From contig CAZQTW010000004.1 in NCBI GenBank assembly GCA_964596165.1, positions 62,001 to 126,000 of the forward strand: DNA of 64,000 bases. The letters are read 5' to 3'. Position 1 is the stretch's first letter, and the number at the start of each line of letters is the position of its first letter. Below are positions 37,064 through 45,654 of this stretch, one piece after another. The notes under the pieces were generated by a model, which ran no database searches, was not told the origin of the DNA, and saw only the letters and a list, made by a program, of their open reading frames with translations. The DNA is from CAYUQT01 sp964596165 (lineage in GTDB: Bacteria > Planctomycetota > Phycisphaerae > UBA1845 > JAFGLZ01). The position numbers and the translations under genes were made by a program.

Positions 37064-38881
37064 CTATTCCGGCCTAACCACAAGCAGCCTGGCCGAGTGT
37101 TTGGGCATGTCCTTGAGTTGGAACATGCCTTCGTGCCGGCCGAGGTCCTGTCCGGTCCAGTAGTCGTTAATCCGGCAAGAGCGGGGCAGCTTCACCGACA
37201 GGGTCTTCGGCTGATCGTTCCAGTTGAACAGGGCGATCACGTATCGATCATCCAGCGCGATCGTACCCACCTCGAACGAATCGTCATCGAACCGGGCGGG
37301 CACGCCGGTCGGTGGGACGAGCTTCTTCAACATGGCCAATCGGTCCGCGGGCATTCTTGTCAAATCGTCGCCCGACAGCAGCATCCCGCCCGTCGCGTAG
37401 ACGGCCGTTGCGTGCAGGTCGATCTCGTTCTTCGGCAGTCCGCCGGTCAAGAGGACACAATCCGGATCGTTCCACCAGAACCGGCCGTTCTGCCAGTTGC
37501 GGCTGAAGTTCTGAATGGCAATGTTCCTGATGCTTCCCCACGATCGCTCGATGTCCATCGAACTCCGCGAACCATGGATGACCCCCAGCGACGGCCACAT
37601 CGGGTGATTGCAGCCGAGGACGAAACCGTCCCCAACCCCGCGCAGCACCGCTGCCATTCCGCGCCGATACGCCTCGACCCGCGTTGCCTTCGGGTCGTGG
37701 AACCGCCCCCCGTGCATGGCGCCCCAAAAGTTCGCGTCGAGCTTGAAATAGGTGCAGCCCCATTCATTCCGCAGGGTCCGGAACACATGCTCCAAGTGTT
37801 TCTGGGCCTCGGGATGCGTACCGTCCAGTCCGTACCACGGCCCGTTCCGCCAGCCGCCGAACGTCACGCGATCCGATCGCAGCGGCTTGCCCTCGGCGTC
37901 CTTGATAAACCAGTCGGGATGCTGTTTGAATAGATTCGACTGCTCCTCGGCGATGAACGGACCCACCCAGATCGCAGGCTCGAATCCTCTCTGACGGATC
38001 TGTTTGAGCACGCCCCGTATGTCGCCGCCAAAGGCCTTGCCCGTTTCGAGCCAGTCTCCCATCGCCGGCTGATAGCCGTCGTCAATCTGCACGTATTTCA
38101 GTTCGGGCACGTTCTTCGCGATGAAATCAAGGTTGTCCAGCACCTGCTTGGCCGTCACGCCCGGCCCGAAGCAATACCACGAACACCAGCCGGTCGGCAC
38201 CCTCTTGAACCGCAACGGCGGGTGATGAACACCGACCCGTTCGGCGAACCGGCTCAGGAGCAAGGGACGCGGTTTGCCTTCGAGAAACAGCAATTCCTCC
38301 ATCGTCCACGTCTCGTCGGGCGCCAGGGTCAGCCCTTCGGTGTCGACAACGACCTCGATCAAGTCGGGTCGGACATGGAACTTGCCGCTGAACCGCTTGC
38401 ACGAGGTGAAGCCCAGCAGGATGTGATCGGCGCCCGGGGGAGAGAGTGTCATCATCCCATAAACCGCACGCGCCCCCGGCGGTTCCGGTATCTTGTAGTG
38501 GCCTCGGTCGGTCAGAGCTTCAAGATCGACCATCTTGCCGAGCGTCCCGGCTGTCTGAGAAAGCATTGTGAACCCTTCACCGTAGAAGCGAGTCTCAGGC
38601 GGAAGCGTGTGGGAGAGGGCCAAGAGGACAACCTCCCTCACTCGGACCGGTTCCTTGCTCGTGTTGACCAACCGCGACGAACAGCGAGTCTCAGTCCATT
38701 CACGCAGGAGCCTGACGGTCGGAGGTGCCTCCCTTCCATCGGCCAGAATGACTCTAGAGGGCGCGCCCCGCACGGTGTCCACGTTCAGTGACGGTCTATC
38801 TTTCGTGCGGACTTCCGCTCCGTGAGCGGACACCGCTATCGTCATCAACGTACCGACGGTGATGTGTCGCTTCGAGGTCAT
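37064..38881 (-). CDS. Alpha-galactosidase/raffinose-synthase-type glycoside hydrolase (GH36)
   Basis: A 605-residue exported protein from ATG 38881 (GGAG upstream), with a short signal peptide (ITVGTLMTIAVSAHGAE). The GH36 core has VPTGWCSWYCFGPGVT, YVQIDDGYQPAMGDW and the nucleophile motif CTYFKLDANFWGA, with LGCNHPMWPSLG further on. These match GH-D clan alpha-galactosidases, which retain configuration. The C-terminus is a small beta-domain (VIALFNWNDQPKTLSVKLP). It should free terminal alpha-galactose. The open frame continues upstream into a non-conserved N-terminal extension that I excluded. Confidence 0.85.
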   Translation of the reverse strand: MTSKRHITVGTLMTIAVSAHGAEVRTKDRPSLNVDTVRGAPSRVILADGREAPPTVRLLREWTETRCSSRLVNTSKEPVRVREVVLLALSHTLPPETRFYGEGFTMLSQTAGTLGKMVDLEALTDRGHYKIPEPPGARAVYGMMTLSPPGADHILLGFTSCKRFSGKFHVRPDLIEVVVDTEGLTLAPDETWTMEELLFLEGKPRPLLLSRFAERVGVHHPPLRFKRVPTGWCSWYCFGPGVTAKQVLDNLDFIAKNVPELKYVQIDDGYQPAMGDWLETGKAFGGDIRGVLKQIRQRGFEPAIWVGPFIAEEQSNLFKQHPDWFIKDAEGKPLRSDRVTFGGWRNGPWYGLDGTHPEAQKHLEHVFRTLRNEWGCTYFKLDANFWGAMHGGRFHDPKATRVEAYRRGMAAVLRGVGDGFVLGCNHPMWPSLGVIHGSRSSMDIERSWGSIRNIAIQNFSRNWQNGRFWWNDPDCVLLTGGLPKNEIDLHATAVYATGGMLLSGDDLTRMPADRLAMLKKLVPPTGVPARFDDDSFEVGTIALDDRYVIALFNWNDQPKTLSVKLPRSCRINDYWTGQDLGRHEGMFQLKDMPKHSARLLVVRPE

Positions 38882-39081
38882 GCTCCGGTTCCTCAACGCT
38901 TCACCGGGGCGGTGCACCCCGGCTTTGTGAATCGGTTTCAAAGGCTCCTGTTCGGCCTGCCAGTGTTGGCGCGTGCCGGTTGCGACGGTGGGGTGACATT
39001 GCCGTTGCACAACCCACGACGATCTCAACCGTCGCCCTTGGACGGGATTATCCGCGAAATCCTCTCTGAAGGCATGGGGCA

Positions 39082-39110
39082 TTGACCAGTTTCCGCCGGA
39101 CTCTTAGACT
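39082..39110 (+). promoter_or_regulatory. Promoter of the phospholipase C-like gene
   Basis: TTGACC (39082-39087), a 17-base spacer and TAGACT (39105-39110). The start codon is 39 bases on, behind GGAGGG. The region 38882-39081 also has to hold the divergent alpha-galactosidase promoter, which I could not place. Confidence 0.5.
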
Positions 39111-39148
39111 ACTCATACGACGGCACTTCTGGGTCGGAGGGCGTCGAG

Positions 39149-40150
39149 ATGCGGGAAACCACATCCCCAAAGCAACTGGCGTATTGTCTGATCATTTCCG
39201 CCCTTGTGCATGTTTCCGCGCTAACGCCTGTCCTATTCGGTTGGGCGAGCAGTCTTCCCGGCACGACTCACGAGCACATGGCCTATCGTGTCCTCGATCA
39301 TCCTGCAATGCAACCCTATGTTGTTCGATTGGCCGACTTCGGCTTGGATAAGGATGCGATTGCCCAAGTGGCGAACACGGAACCTCCCAGTACCTATCAT
39401 CATCCCGGCTGGGCAACAATTCAGTCACGCGGACACATCGGCTGGGGCCTAAACAATACGATGATCGGATACATCATCCACGTGTGTTGTGACTGCGGCG
39501 TTCCGGTCGACCACTCGCCGGCGGGTGAGGTCTACAACGAGTTGATACCGATTCGGCAGAACTGGTTGGAACTCAATGCGGGGATTCCACCGTCCCTCGT
39601 GGATCTGTACGCGGGCAGCTACTCCGACGTCATGGCGCAGTTCCACACGGAGCAGATCGACTTGGCGCTTCGCTACAAGGCGGATCCCGACTACTGGCAG
39701 ATCTCTCCGTACGCCGAGGAGGGGATGATGAATGGGATGAAACTGGCTCAGTACGTGCTGGCCGATTACCTGGAATACTACGGGGTTGTGCAGCGACACA
39801 CGCTCGTCCTCACCACGATCAACGGCAATTGGGGTACGGTGACGCTGGACCCCGTGCCTGCTGATGCCAACGCACCAACGTATCTGCTCGGTACGACCGT
39901 GACCTTGACGGCCGTTCCCAATGAGGGCAAGGCGTTCAGGCACTGGGAGATCTACGACCCCAACTATCCCGACGATGCCAACTACGCTGTCTTCGACGCG
40001 AACAATCCCTTGGTCCTCGTCATGGACGATGACAAGAGCGTCGCCGCTGTCTTTAAGTGTTCCAGCGGCATCGAGCAAATCCTCCCGTTGCTCGTGATGG
40101 GTCTGTTCATCATGAGCGCTTCCACAGAGCGGTGGAGGCGAGGGATGTAG
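39149..40150 (+). CDS. Exported zinc phospholipase C/S1-nuclease-like protein with C-terminal sorting signal
   Basis: A 333-residue protein with a signal peptide (LAYCLIISALVHVSAL). The N-terminal domain has scattered His/Asp in the style of zinc-dependent phospholipase C and P1/S1 nucleases: THEHMAYRVLDH, TYHHPGW, RGHIGWG and IIHVCCDCGVPVDHSP, where His111-x3-Asp115-x6-His122 recalls the HxxxD zinc motif. Residues about 215-300 form a 'divergent InlB B-repeat'-like domain (GTVTLDPVPADANAP, VTLTAVPNEGKAFRHWE). The end (CSSGIEQILPLLVMGLFIMS then ERWRR) has the Cys-Gly, hydrophobic helix, Arg pattern of PEP-CTERM/MYXO-CTERM-like sorting tails. Role: perhaps surface-anchored phosphodiesterase; unproven. 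Confidence 0.6.
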   Translation: MRETTSPKQLAYCLIISALVHVSALTPVLFGWASSLPGTTHEHMAYRVLDHPAMQPYVVRLADFGLDKDAIAQVANTEPPSTYHHPGWATIQSRGHIGWGLNNTMIGYIIHVCCDCGVPVDHSPAGEVYNELIPIRQNWLELNAGIPPSLVDLYAGSYSDVMAQFHTEQIDLALRYKADPDYWQISPYAEEGMMNGMKLAQYVLADYLEYYGVVQRHTLVLTTINGNWGTVTLDPVPADANAPTYLLGTTVTLTAVPNEGKAFRHWEIYDPNYPDDANYAVFDANNPLVLVMDDDKSVAAVFKCSSGIEQILPLLVMGLFIMSASTERWRRGM

Positions 40151-40245
40151 CCGTTCGTCGCCGGCCGACATTCAAGCGAGAAATGCCCCTGCTTCGCCGC
40201 CGCGTTGCTGTCGAGCCCCGAGCGAGGCGGCCGGCGGACACAGGA

Positions 40246-40887
40246 TCATCTCACGGCCGTGATCAGGAAGATCGGAAACTCTCGCTCCCGGCCATCCTCG
40301 GTCGTCCTGCGAAAGGTATGAGCAGTCACGTCCTTCGGGTCGCGGAATCCGATCTTGAGTAACAGCGTCTTGAACTGTTCGCGGTCGAAACCGAAGTGGC
40401 GGACACCCAAGTCCTGGGGATTGGGTCCGTGGAACGTTCCCGGCTCCGTGTCGAGGTCCGCGACGCAGAGACATCCGCCGGGCCGCAGCATGCTGAAAAA
40501 GGCGCGAAGCACTCTCTGCACGTCGGCGATGTGGTGAAGTGCCATGCCGACCGTAATCAGATCGTAACGATCCGCGGGTATGGCGTCTTGCTCGAGATTG
40601 AGCCGAAGGGTCCGGATATTGTCGACGCCGAGCTGGGCGACCTTCTGGCGGAGGACACTGAGCATCCCCTCGGAATTGTCGGCGCCCGTGATGCTGCGGA
40701 CATGAGGAAGGAGGTAGAGTCCAAGCAGGCCTGTGCCACACCCATAATCCAGCACGTCCATCTCACGCGTCGGATGAACCCGGCGGATGACTTGTTCGCC
40801 CACGGCCTTCATCAGTTCGATCCGGCGGGGCTCGCTGTCCCACTCGGCGGCTACGGAGTCAAAATGGATTACGCTTCTGTCTTCCAT
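40246..40887 (-). CDS. SAM-dependent methyltransferase (class I)
   Basis: A 213-residue protein with motif I MDVLDYGCGTGLLGLYLL, motif II ITVGMALHHIADV, and post-II RAFFSMLRPGGCLCVADLD. It begins FDSVAAEWDSEPRRIELM, a common start of UbiE/Mmet11-type methyltransferases. The methyl acceptor is unknown. It lies 63 bp downstream of a ThuA-family gene on the same strand. Confidence 0.85.
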   Translation of the reverse strand: MEDRSVIHFDSVAAEWDSEPRRIELMKAVGEQVIRRVHPTREMDVLDYGCGTGLLGLYLLPHVRSITGADNSEGMLSVLRQKVAQLGVDNIRTLRLNLEQDAIPADRYDLITVGMALHHIADVQRVLRAFFSMLRPGGCLCVADLDTEPGTFHGPNPQDLGVRHFGFDREQFKTLLLKIGFRDPKDVTAHTFRRTTEDGREREFPIFLITAVR

Positions 40888-40950
40888 AGGATCTTCACTT
40901 GAACCGAATCATGCCCGTCTCGGCCATGAGGTTCGCAAAAACGGCCTCGT

Positions 40951-41688
40951 CTACCTGCTGATGACCCACGCCGTCCCCTGAACAAACAGCTTCGCGAAGC
41001 TTGGGTTGCGACAGGCCTTGGCGTCATGGCCGTAGACGATGTTGAACACACGACCCTTACCACAGGTGAGCGTCCACGCAAGCGGTTCGACCTTCTTGCT
41101 CCAATCTGAGTAGGCCTCGACCAAAACCTCGATCGGGGCATCGCCGACCAGTCTGGCGTAAAGCTCGTCGTCGGCCTCAAACTCCGCGGGAACGCCGGCC
41201 GTGATCGGATGGTCGGGCTTGACAACCTTCGAGGTAAACGTGCCGCGCGGGCCGTGCCCCGAGCCTTTCGTCCAGATCCGCCCGATGAGGTCGCGATATT
41301 CGGGCCAATCCTCCCAGGCTCGACAGGAGAAGTGGAACGAAACCAGTCCTTTGCCCCCTTTGACGAAGTTCAGCAAGTTCTCCCGGGCCTTCCGACTGAT
41401 GCCGGGGCACTGCCAATTGTAGTAGTTCAGCAGAATGACGTCATACGTATCGAGGGCAGCGGAGGACTCCAGGACCATCGGCTCTTCGCTTACCACGACC
41501 TCGAACTTCCGGGTGTTCTCCAAGTGCTCGCGCAACACAGGTGTCGTCTCGCGCCACGGATGGGCGGGGACATCGCGACCCGTGATCAACAGAACGCGGA
41601 CCAGCTTGACCTTGGCGGGTTGTTCGGACGCCTGAACCGGCATGATCAAGACGAAGCCCAGAAAAGCCGAATGGAACCGTGTCTTCAT
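40951..41688 (-). CDS. ThuA-domain (trehalose utilisation-like) exported protein
   Basis: A 245-residue protein with a signal peptide (FHSAFLGFVLIMPVQASEQ). It then shows a glutamine-amidotransferase-like ThuA fold: VRVLLITGRDVPAHPWRE, DVILLNYYNWQCPG, GGKGLVSFHFSCRAW, TFTSKVVKPDHPITAGVP and GRVFNIVYGHD. The catalytic Cys-His-Glu triad of true amidotransferases is not preserved as such. ThuA proteins often accompany Gfo/Idh/MocA oxidoreductases and sugar hydrolases in planctomycetes and probably take part in 3-keto-sugar metabolism. ATG 41688 follows GAGGTG. Confidence 0.85.
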   Translation of the reverse strand: MKTRFHSAFLGFVLIMPVQASEQPAKVKLVRVLLITGRDVPAHPWRETTPVLREHLENTRKFEVVVSEEPMVLESSAALDTYDVILLNYYNWQCPGISRKARENLLNFVKGGKGLVSFHFSCRAWEDWPEYRDLIGRIWTKGSGHGPRGTFTSKVVKPDHPITAGVPAEFEADDELYARLVGDAPIEVLVEAYSDWSKKVEPLAWTLTCGKGRVFNIVYGHDAKACRNPSFAKLFVQGTAWVISR

Positions 41689-41890
41689 CGAGCACCTCAC
41701 ATGGAAAGTGTTCGCAGCGGCGGCGCCGATCGCACGGACGCACGTCTTCTGCCGAAACAAGGAATTATAGCGTCTTCGACGAGGGGGTGGGCGGCTTCAG
41801 TGGACCCATGGGTCCCTGGGTATGCCTTCCAAGTCCCCGGCTGCGACGATCTCGATGGCCTCGCCGGCCCCAGGATTCTTCAGAAGACCC

Positions 41891-42463
41891 TCACTTTCGG
41901 TCGCCCAAGATCGTGCGAGCCGCCTGACGCAGATCGGCCGCCGTGAAGTCCGCCTTCGTCCTCTCACCGGCGGCATCGCGGCGCGCCGGCGCAGCCACCG
42001 ACTCTCGCAGCCGAATCGTCCTGCAACCCGCCCGGCGACCCGCTTCGACGTCCGCCTCGCTGTCGCCGACCATCCAGCTGGCCGACAGATCGATGTCCAG
42101 TTCGCGTGCGGCCCTCAGCAACATGCCCGGCGAGGGCTTGCGTTCCTCCGACTCGCGGATGTAGCCCCGGACGATCCCCTCGGGATGGTGTGGACAGTAG
42201 TAGATCCCATCCAGGGCCGCGTTCTGTTCGGCCAGCAGGCGCCGGAGCTCCATATGGATCTCCTCCAGTGTCCGTTCGGTAAACAATCCCCTGGCAACTC
42301 CGGATTGATTGGTGACCACGACGATCTTGTATCCTGCCTGTTTGAGCGACGCGATCGCTTCCGCCGCGCCCGGCAACAGCCGCACCCCGGCCGGATCGCT
42401 CAGGTAGCCGGGATCTTCGATCAGTGTGCCATCGCGATCGACGAAAACGGCCCTGTTGGCCAT
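41891..42463 (-). CDS. gmhB: D-glycero-D-manno-heptose-1,7-bisphosphate 7-phosphatase
   Basis: A 190-residue HAD phosphatase: FVDRDGTLIED (Asp9, Asp11), VVTNQSGVARG, ERKPSPGM and MVGDSEADVEAGRRAG. Length and motifs fit GmhB, which removes the 7-phosphate of heptose bisphosphate on the way to ADP-heptose. The zinc site is incomplete: Cys90 and His92 (CPHHPEG) are present, but the following C-x-C is replaced by Ser105 and Glu107 (RESEERKP). It ends 26 bp from hldE, which catalyses the flanking steps. An AGGAG precedes the ATG. Histidinol-phosphate phosphatase is the other family option, less likely here. Confidence 0.88.
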   Translation of the reverse strand: MANRAVFVDRDGTLIEDPGYLSDPAGVRLLPGAAEAIASLKQAGYKIVVVTNQSGVARGLFTERTLEEIHMELRRLLAEQNAALDGIYYCPHHPEGIVRGYIRESEERKPSPGMLLRAARELDIDLSASWMVGDSEADVEAGRRAGCRTIRLRESVAAPARRDAAGERTKADFTAADLRQAARTILGDRK

Positions 42464-42489
42464 GTCGCGACTCCTGCCGTCCGTCCGGT

Positions 42490-43971
42490 TCAGGGCTGAT
42501 CGTTGGCCCCGAGAATCCGATTGATGATCGTGGTCGTGCTGAGTCCGTCGACCAGTTCCAGCGTCAGGACGCGCCCGCCGTAGCCTTCGACAAGCTTCTT
42601 ACCGACGACCGATGCGGTGGTTCCTCCCTTGACGAGAATGTCCGGCTTAAGAATATCCAATAGCGGTTCAGGCGTATCTTCGTCAAACACGGTGACGTAA
42701 TCGACACATTCCAGAGCGCCGAGCATCTCGGCCCGCTCGGCCTGGCCAATCACCGGGCGTTGGGGGCCCTTGAGACGCCGGACGCTTTCGTCCGAGTTGA
42801 CCGCGACGATCAGGCATGAGCCCAGCTCTCGCGCCTGGCGCAGGTGCCGAATGTGGCCCATGTGAAGCAGGTCGAAGCAGCCGTTCGTAAAGACAATCGT
42901 CTCGCCCCGCTGCCTGCGCCGTGCAACCTCCTCGGCCAGCCGCTTGCGGTTCATAACCTTGCCGCCGCGCAGGCCGATCATTCGACGGAGTTCGTCGAGG
43001 ACCTCCTCCTTGCTGATGGCCACGACGCCCGGGCGCTCAACCTCGAGCCCACCCATTACATTCGCTAGAGCGACGGCTTGGTCATACGGACACCCTTCGC
43101 CGAGGGCAACCGCGAGCATCGCCAGTACGGCGTCGCCCGCGCCGGTAACGTCATAGACGGCACGCGGACGGGTGGGGATCCGCCGACCCTTGCCACTCTC
43201 TTCGCGTAGGTAAGCCCCTTCCTTGTCCAGCGTGATAACGACAGCGTTGACATGGGCGATCGCGATGATTCGTCGAGCAGCGTGTTCCAGGGCGGCGTCG
43301 TCGGTGATCTTCACGCCGCTGGCCAGTTCGGCTTCGTACCGGTTCGGTGTCAAGAGCGTCGCCCCACGGTATCGCCGGTAGTCGCCGATTCGCGCGGGGT
43401 CCACCAGGACAAGCCGACCGGCCTGACGCGCGTCCGCGATGATTTGCGGGGTACCGGCGTCGGTCAGCAAACCCTTGTTGTAGTCCTGGAGGACCAGAAC
43501 ACTGGCCCCTTGGTTGAGCTGCGATCGAACCGCGCCGTGCAGCGATCCTAAGACACTCTCGGGCGCCGGCGTGTTCACCTCGGTATCGACGCGGAACATC
43601 TGTTGCGCATGGCGATGTTGCGCCAGGCCGACGAAGCGAGTCTTCACCGTCGTTGGACGGCCGGCGAAGCGCAGCATGTTCGACGTCTCCGCGCCGGCCG
43701 CTGCCAACAGCCGCATGAGCTCTTCGCCGGGGGGGTCTTGTCCGACCACCCCGATCGTCGCTACCGTCCCGCCGAGGCTGAGGATGTTGGCCGCCACGTT
43801 GCCCGCGCCGCCGGCGCGGCTCTCCTGTCGAACCGTGTTCAAAACGGGAACAGGCGCCTCGGGGCTGATTCGCTCGGTATCGCCGTAGACATAGCGATCG
43901 AGCATGAAGTCGCCGATGAGGGCGATTCGCGGCGAGCCGAACGCTTCAATCCGTTCGATGAGGTCATGCAT
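42490..43971 (-). CDS. hldE: Bifunctional heptose-7-phosphate kinase/heptose-1-phosphate adenylyltransferase
   Basis: A 493-residue fusion. Residues 1-320 are a PfkB-type kinase: IALIGDFMLDRYVYGDTERISPEAPVP-type start, AGGAGNVAANILSLGG and the catalytic DVTGAGDAVLAML. Residues about 345-493 are a nucleotidyltransferase: IVFTNGCFDLLHMGHIRHL (HxGH), VNSDESVRRLKG and ILVKGGTT. It phosphorylates D-glycero-D-manno-heptose-7-phosphate at C1 and, after GmhB acts, adenylylates the product to ADP-heptose for lipopolysaccharide core or heptosylated glycans. It is first of a two-gene unit with gmhB. Confidence 0.93.
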   Translation of the reverse strand: MHDLIERIEAFGSPRIALIGDFMLDRYVYGDTERISPEAPVPVLNTVRQESRAGGAGNVAANILSLGGTVATIGVVGQDPPGEELMRLLAAAGAETSNMLRFAGRPTTVKTRFVGLAQHRHAQQMFRVDTEVNTPAPESVLGSLHGAVRSQLNQGASVLVLQDYNKGLLTDAGTPQIIADARQAGRLVLVDPARIGDYRRYRGATLLTPNRYEAELASGVKITDDAALEHAARRIIAIAHVNAVVITLDKEGAYLREESGKGRRIPTRPRAVYDVTGAGDAVLAMLAVALGEGCPYDQAVALANVMGGLEVERPGVVAISKEEVLDELRRMIGLRGGKVMNRKRLAEEVARRRQRGETIVFTNGCFDLLHMGHIRHLRQARELGSCLIVAVNSDESVRRLKGPQRPVIGQAERAEMLGALECVDYVTVFDEDTPEPLLDILKPDILVKGGTTASVVGKKLVEGYGGRVLTLELVDGLSTTTIINRILGANDQP

Positions 43972-44199
43972 TGAGTGGCGATTCTAAAACCGACGAAGCA
44001 GTGAAGCAACGGGCTATCTGGGCTTGGAGGTCGAAACGGTGGGTCCCCATTACCGGAAGGCGTGCGCGACGCGAATCCGATCAATGGGTGGAACGTGCCC
44101 CGGAGGTTCAGGATGCAACGAGGCGGTAGCACACCGTGTCCCAAACACCGCCGACCACCGGGGACACGACCGCGACGCAACTGTAGGCCCAATCGGAAC

Positions 44200-44720
44200 C
44201 ACCCTCCCCGACGATCGGCGGCAGGGCGTGGGCAATGCGTCGATCCTCGTGCTCCACAAGGCCGGCGTCCTGAGTGATGGGCTCCTCGCGGAGTCGGAGG
44301 GCGCTTTCCTTCGGAGTGGGAATACCCTGACGGAACGAGATGGGGAGCGGATTGCCTTCGAGACGCTGCCGGATGGAGACATCGGCTTGCGAACAGCCGC
44401 CGGCGGAAGGCGGATGTCCGAAGGGCAGAGCCTGGTCTCCTTGAGCGACGGGTCGTTCCATTGCATCTATCGCACGGTCGAGGGATGCCCCGCCTGTGCT
44501 TACCGCCGGGACGACGGTTATGTGCAAACCCCACCTGCCTACGCGAGCCACACGCCCGGCGGCCGACGCATCAAGCACCCGCGCGGCCAACTGCGACTGA
44601 CGGTGTTCGAACGGGAGGTTCCTCTACTGGTTCCACAACCACGGAGATCCGTCGCTCCGGAGAATGAACAGGGCGGTTCGGTCGTTGCGCGTCCACAATC
44701 GATACCTGCGGACCAACGGA
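44200..44720 (+). pseudogene. Decayed sialidase (BNR)-like gene
   Basis: One plus-strand frame reads GAFLRSGNTLTERDGER, FETLPDGDIGLRT, SEGQSLVSLSDGSFHCIYRT and TPGGRRIKHPR. That is the style of planctomycete exo-alpha-sialidase-like proteins ('SLSDGSxYCxYRT ... KHPRAANFVWR'). The match then jumps frame: RCSNGRFLYWFHNHG is read one base over, after an in-frame stop (TGA) where 'FVW' would be expected. No start codon, signal peptide or C-terminal half can be joined to it. It is therefore a remnant. The interval 43972-44200 shows nothing recognisable. Confidence 0.65.
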
Positions 44721-44816
44721 ACGGTCGGCGATTTCCGAGCGGGACTCACCACCCACCGGCCTCATTCTCCGACGGTGCAGGGGAGGGTGTCCCTCGAGAA
44801 GAGTACTGCACGGCTC

Positions 44817-44845
44817 TTGACACCGGTACACGAGCGCTGCATACT
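44817..44845 (+). promoter_or_regulatory. Promoter of the gntR-headed operon
   Basis: Perfect -35 TTGACA (44817-44822), an exact 17-base spacer, and CATACT as -10 (44840-44845; four of six). Predicted transcription start is about 44852, in the middle of the palindrome listed next. Confidence 0.6.
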
Positions 44846-44862
44846 ATCGATAGCTATCGATA
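44845..44862. promoter_or_regulatory. Perfect 18-bp palindrome, candidate operator
   Basis: TATCGATAGCTATCGATA equals its own reverse complement. It overlaps the last base of the -10 and the expected transcription start, 54 bp before the gntR start codon. This is where a dimeric FadR-subfamily repressor would bind to autoregulate. Its sequence is AT-rich against a GC-rich background, which makes chance less likely. Confidence 0.65.
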
Positions 44863-44916
44863 AAGATCCGGGTGTGATGCGTCTCGGCACGCATCTCGCA
44901 GCGATGTGAGGACCGC

Positions 44917-45654
44917 ATGGCAAGAAAGCGGCACAACTCTCCGGAAGGCAAGACGTCGCGACACCGTATTCGGGACGGCCTGCGCGAGTTGATTCTCGGG
45001 GGGACCTATCCGCCTGGGGCAAAGCTGCCGCAGATTCAACTGGCCAGGCACTTCGGAGTGTCACAGAGCGTTATCCGGGAATCGCTTCTCGAATTGAAGT
45101 CCTGCGGGCTTGTTGAGGCCGTGGACAACCTCGGGGTCTTCGTGAGCAACCTCGACGCGAGCCGCGTGATCGAGGCCTACCAGATCCGCGAGGTTCTCGA
45201 AGGAATGGCCGCCCGGTTGTGCTGTCGCCGAGCCGCCCGTGCGGACATCGAGGAACTGAAGACGATGGCCCGGCGCATGTATGACCTGGCGGTCAAGGGC
45301 GAGAAAGACTCCATGGCGGGGCTGGATAGGGAATTCCATCACCGGCTGATTCGGATCTCCCGGAACGAAATGTTGGAGCAGTTGACGGAGAGCTACCGCG
45401 TCCTCGGCAAGATCCTCCGAGTCGATCGCAACGCCAAAACCGTTCGAGACGAACATCTGGCGATCCTCAAAGCGATCGAGGCGGACAGGCCCGACGAGGC
45501 CGAGAGGCGGATGCGCGAGCACATCAGGGCCGCGGAGAAGGTTATCGCAAAGCAAGTGGCCAGGGGAGCCTTTGTCCCGAAGTGGGTGAAGGAGACAACG
45601 GACCCGGGCAAACGACACGGAGCAGGCAGACGTAAACCGGGAGAAACAACGTGA
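44917..45654 (+). CDS. GntR-family regulator, FadR subfamily (FCD ligand domain)
   Basis: A 245-residue repressor-type protein. The N-terminal winged helix-turn-helix has LRELILGGTYPPGAKLPQIQ and LARHFGVSQSVIRESLLELK. The C-terminal FCD domain begins REVLEGMAARLCCRRA, contains DREFHHRLIRISRNEML (metal/ligand Asp and His) and EHLAILKAIEADRPDEAERRMREH (metal His). FCD members bind small carboxylates such as sugar acids through a metal. It starts behind TGAGGA and its stop overlaps the next GTG, so it is the first gene of the catabolic operon. Ligand is likely an operon substrate or intermediate. Confidence 0.9.
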   Translation: MARKRHNSPEGKTSRHRIRDGLRELILGGTYPPGAKLPQIQLARHFGVSQSVIRESLLELKSCGLVEAVDNLGVFVSNLDASRVIEAYQIREVLEGMAARLCCRRAARADIEELKTMARRMYDLAVKGEKDSMAGLDREFHHRLIRISRNEMLEQLTESYRVLGKILRVDRNAKTVRDEHLAILKAIEADRPDEAERRMREHIRAAEKVIAKQVARGAFVPKWVKETTDPGKRHGAGRRKPGETT

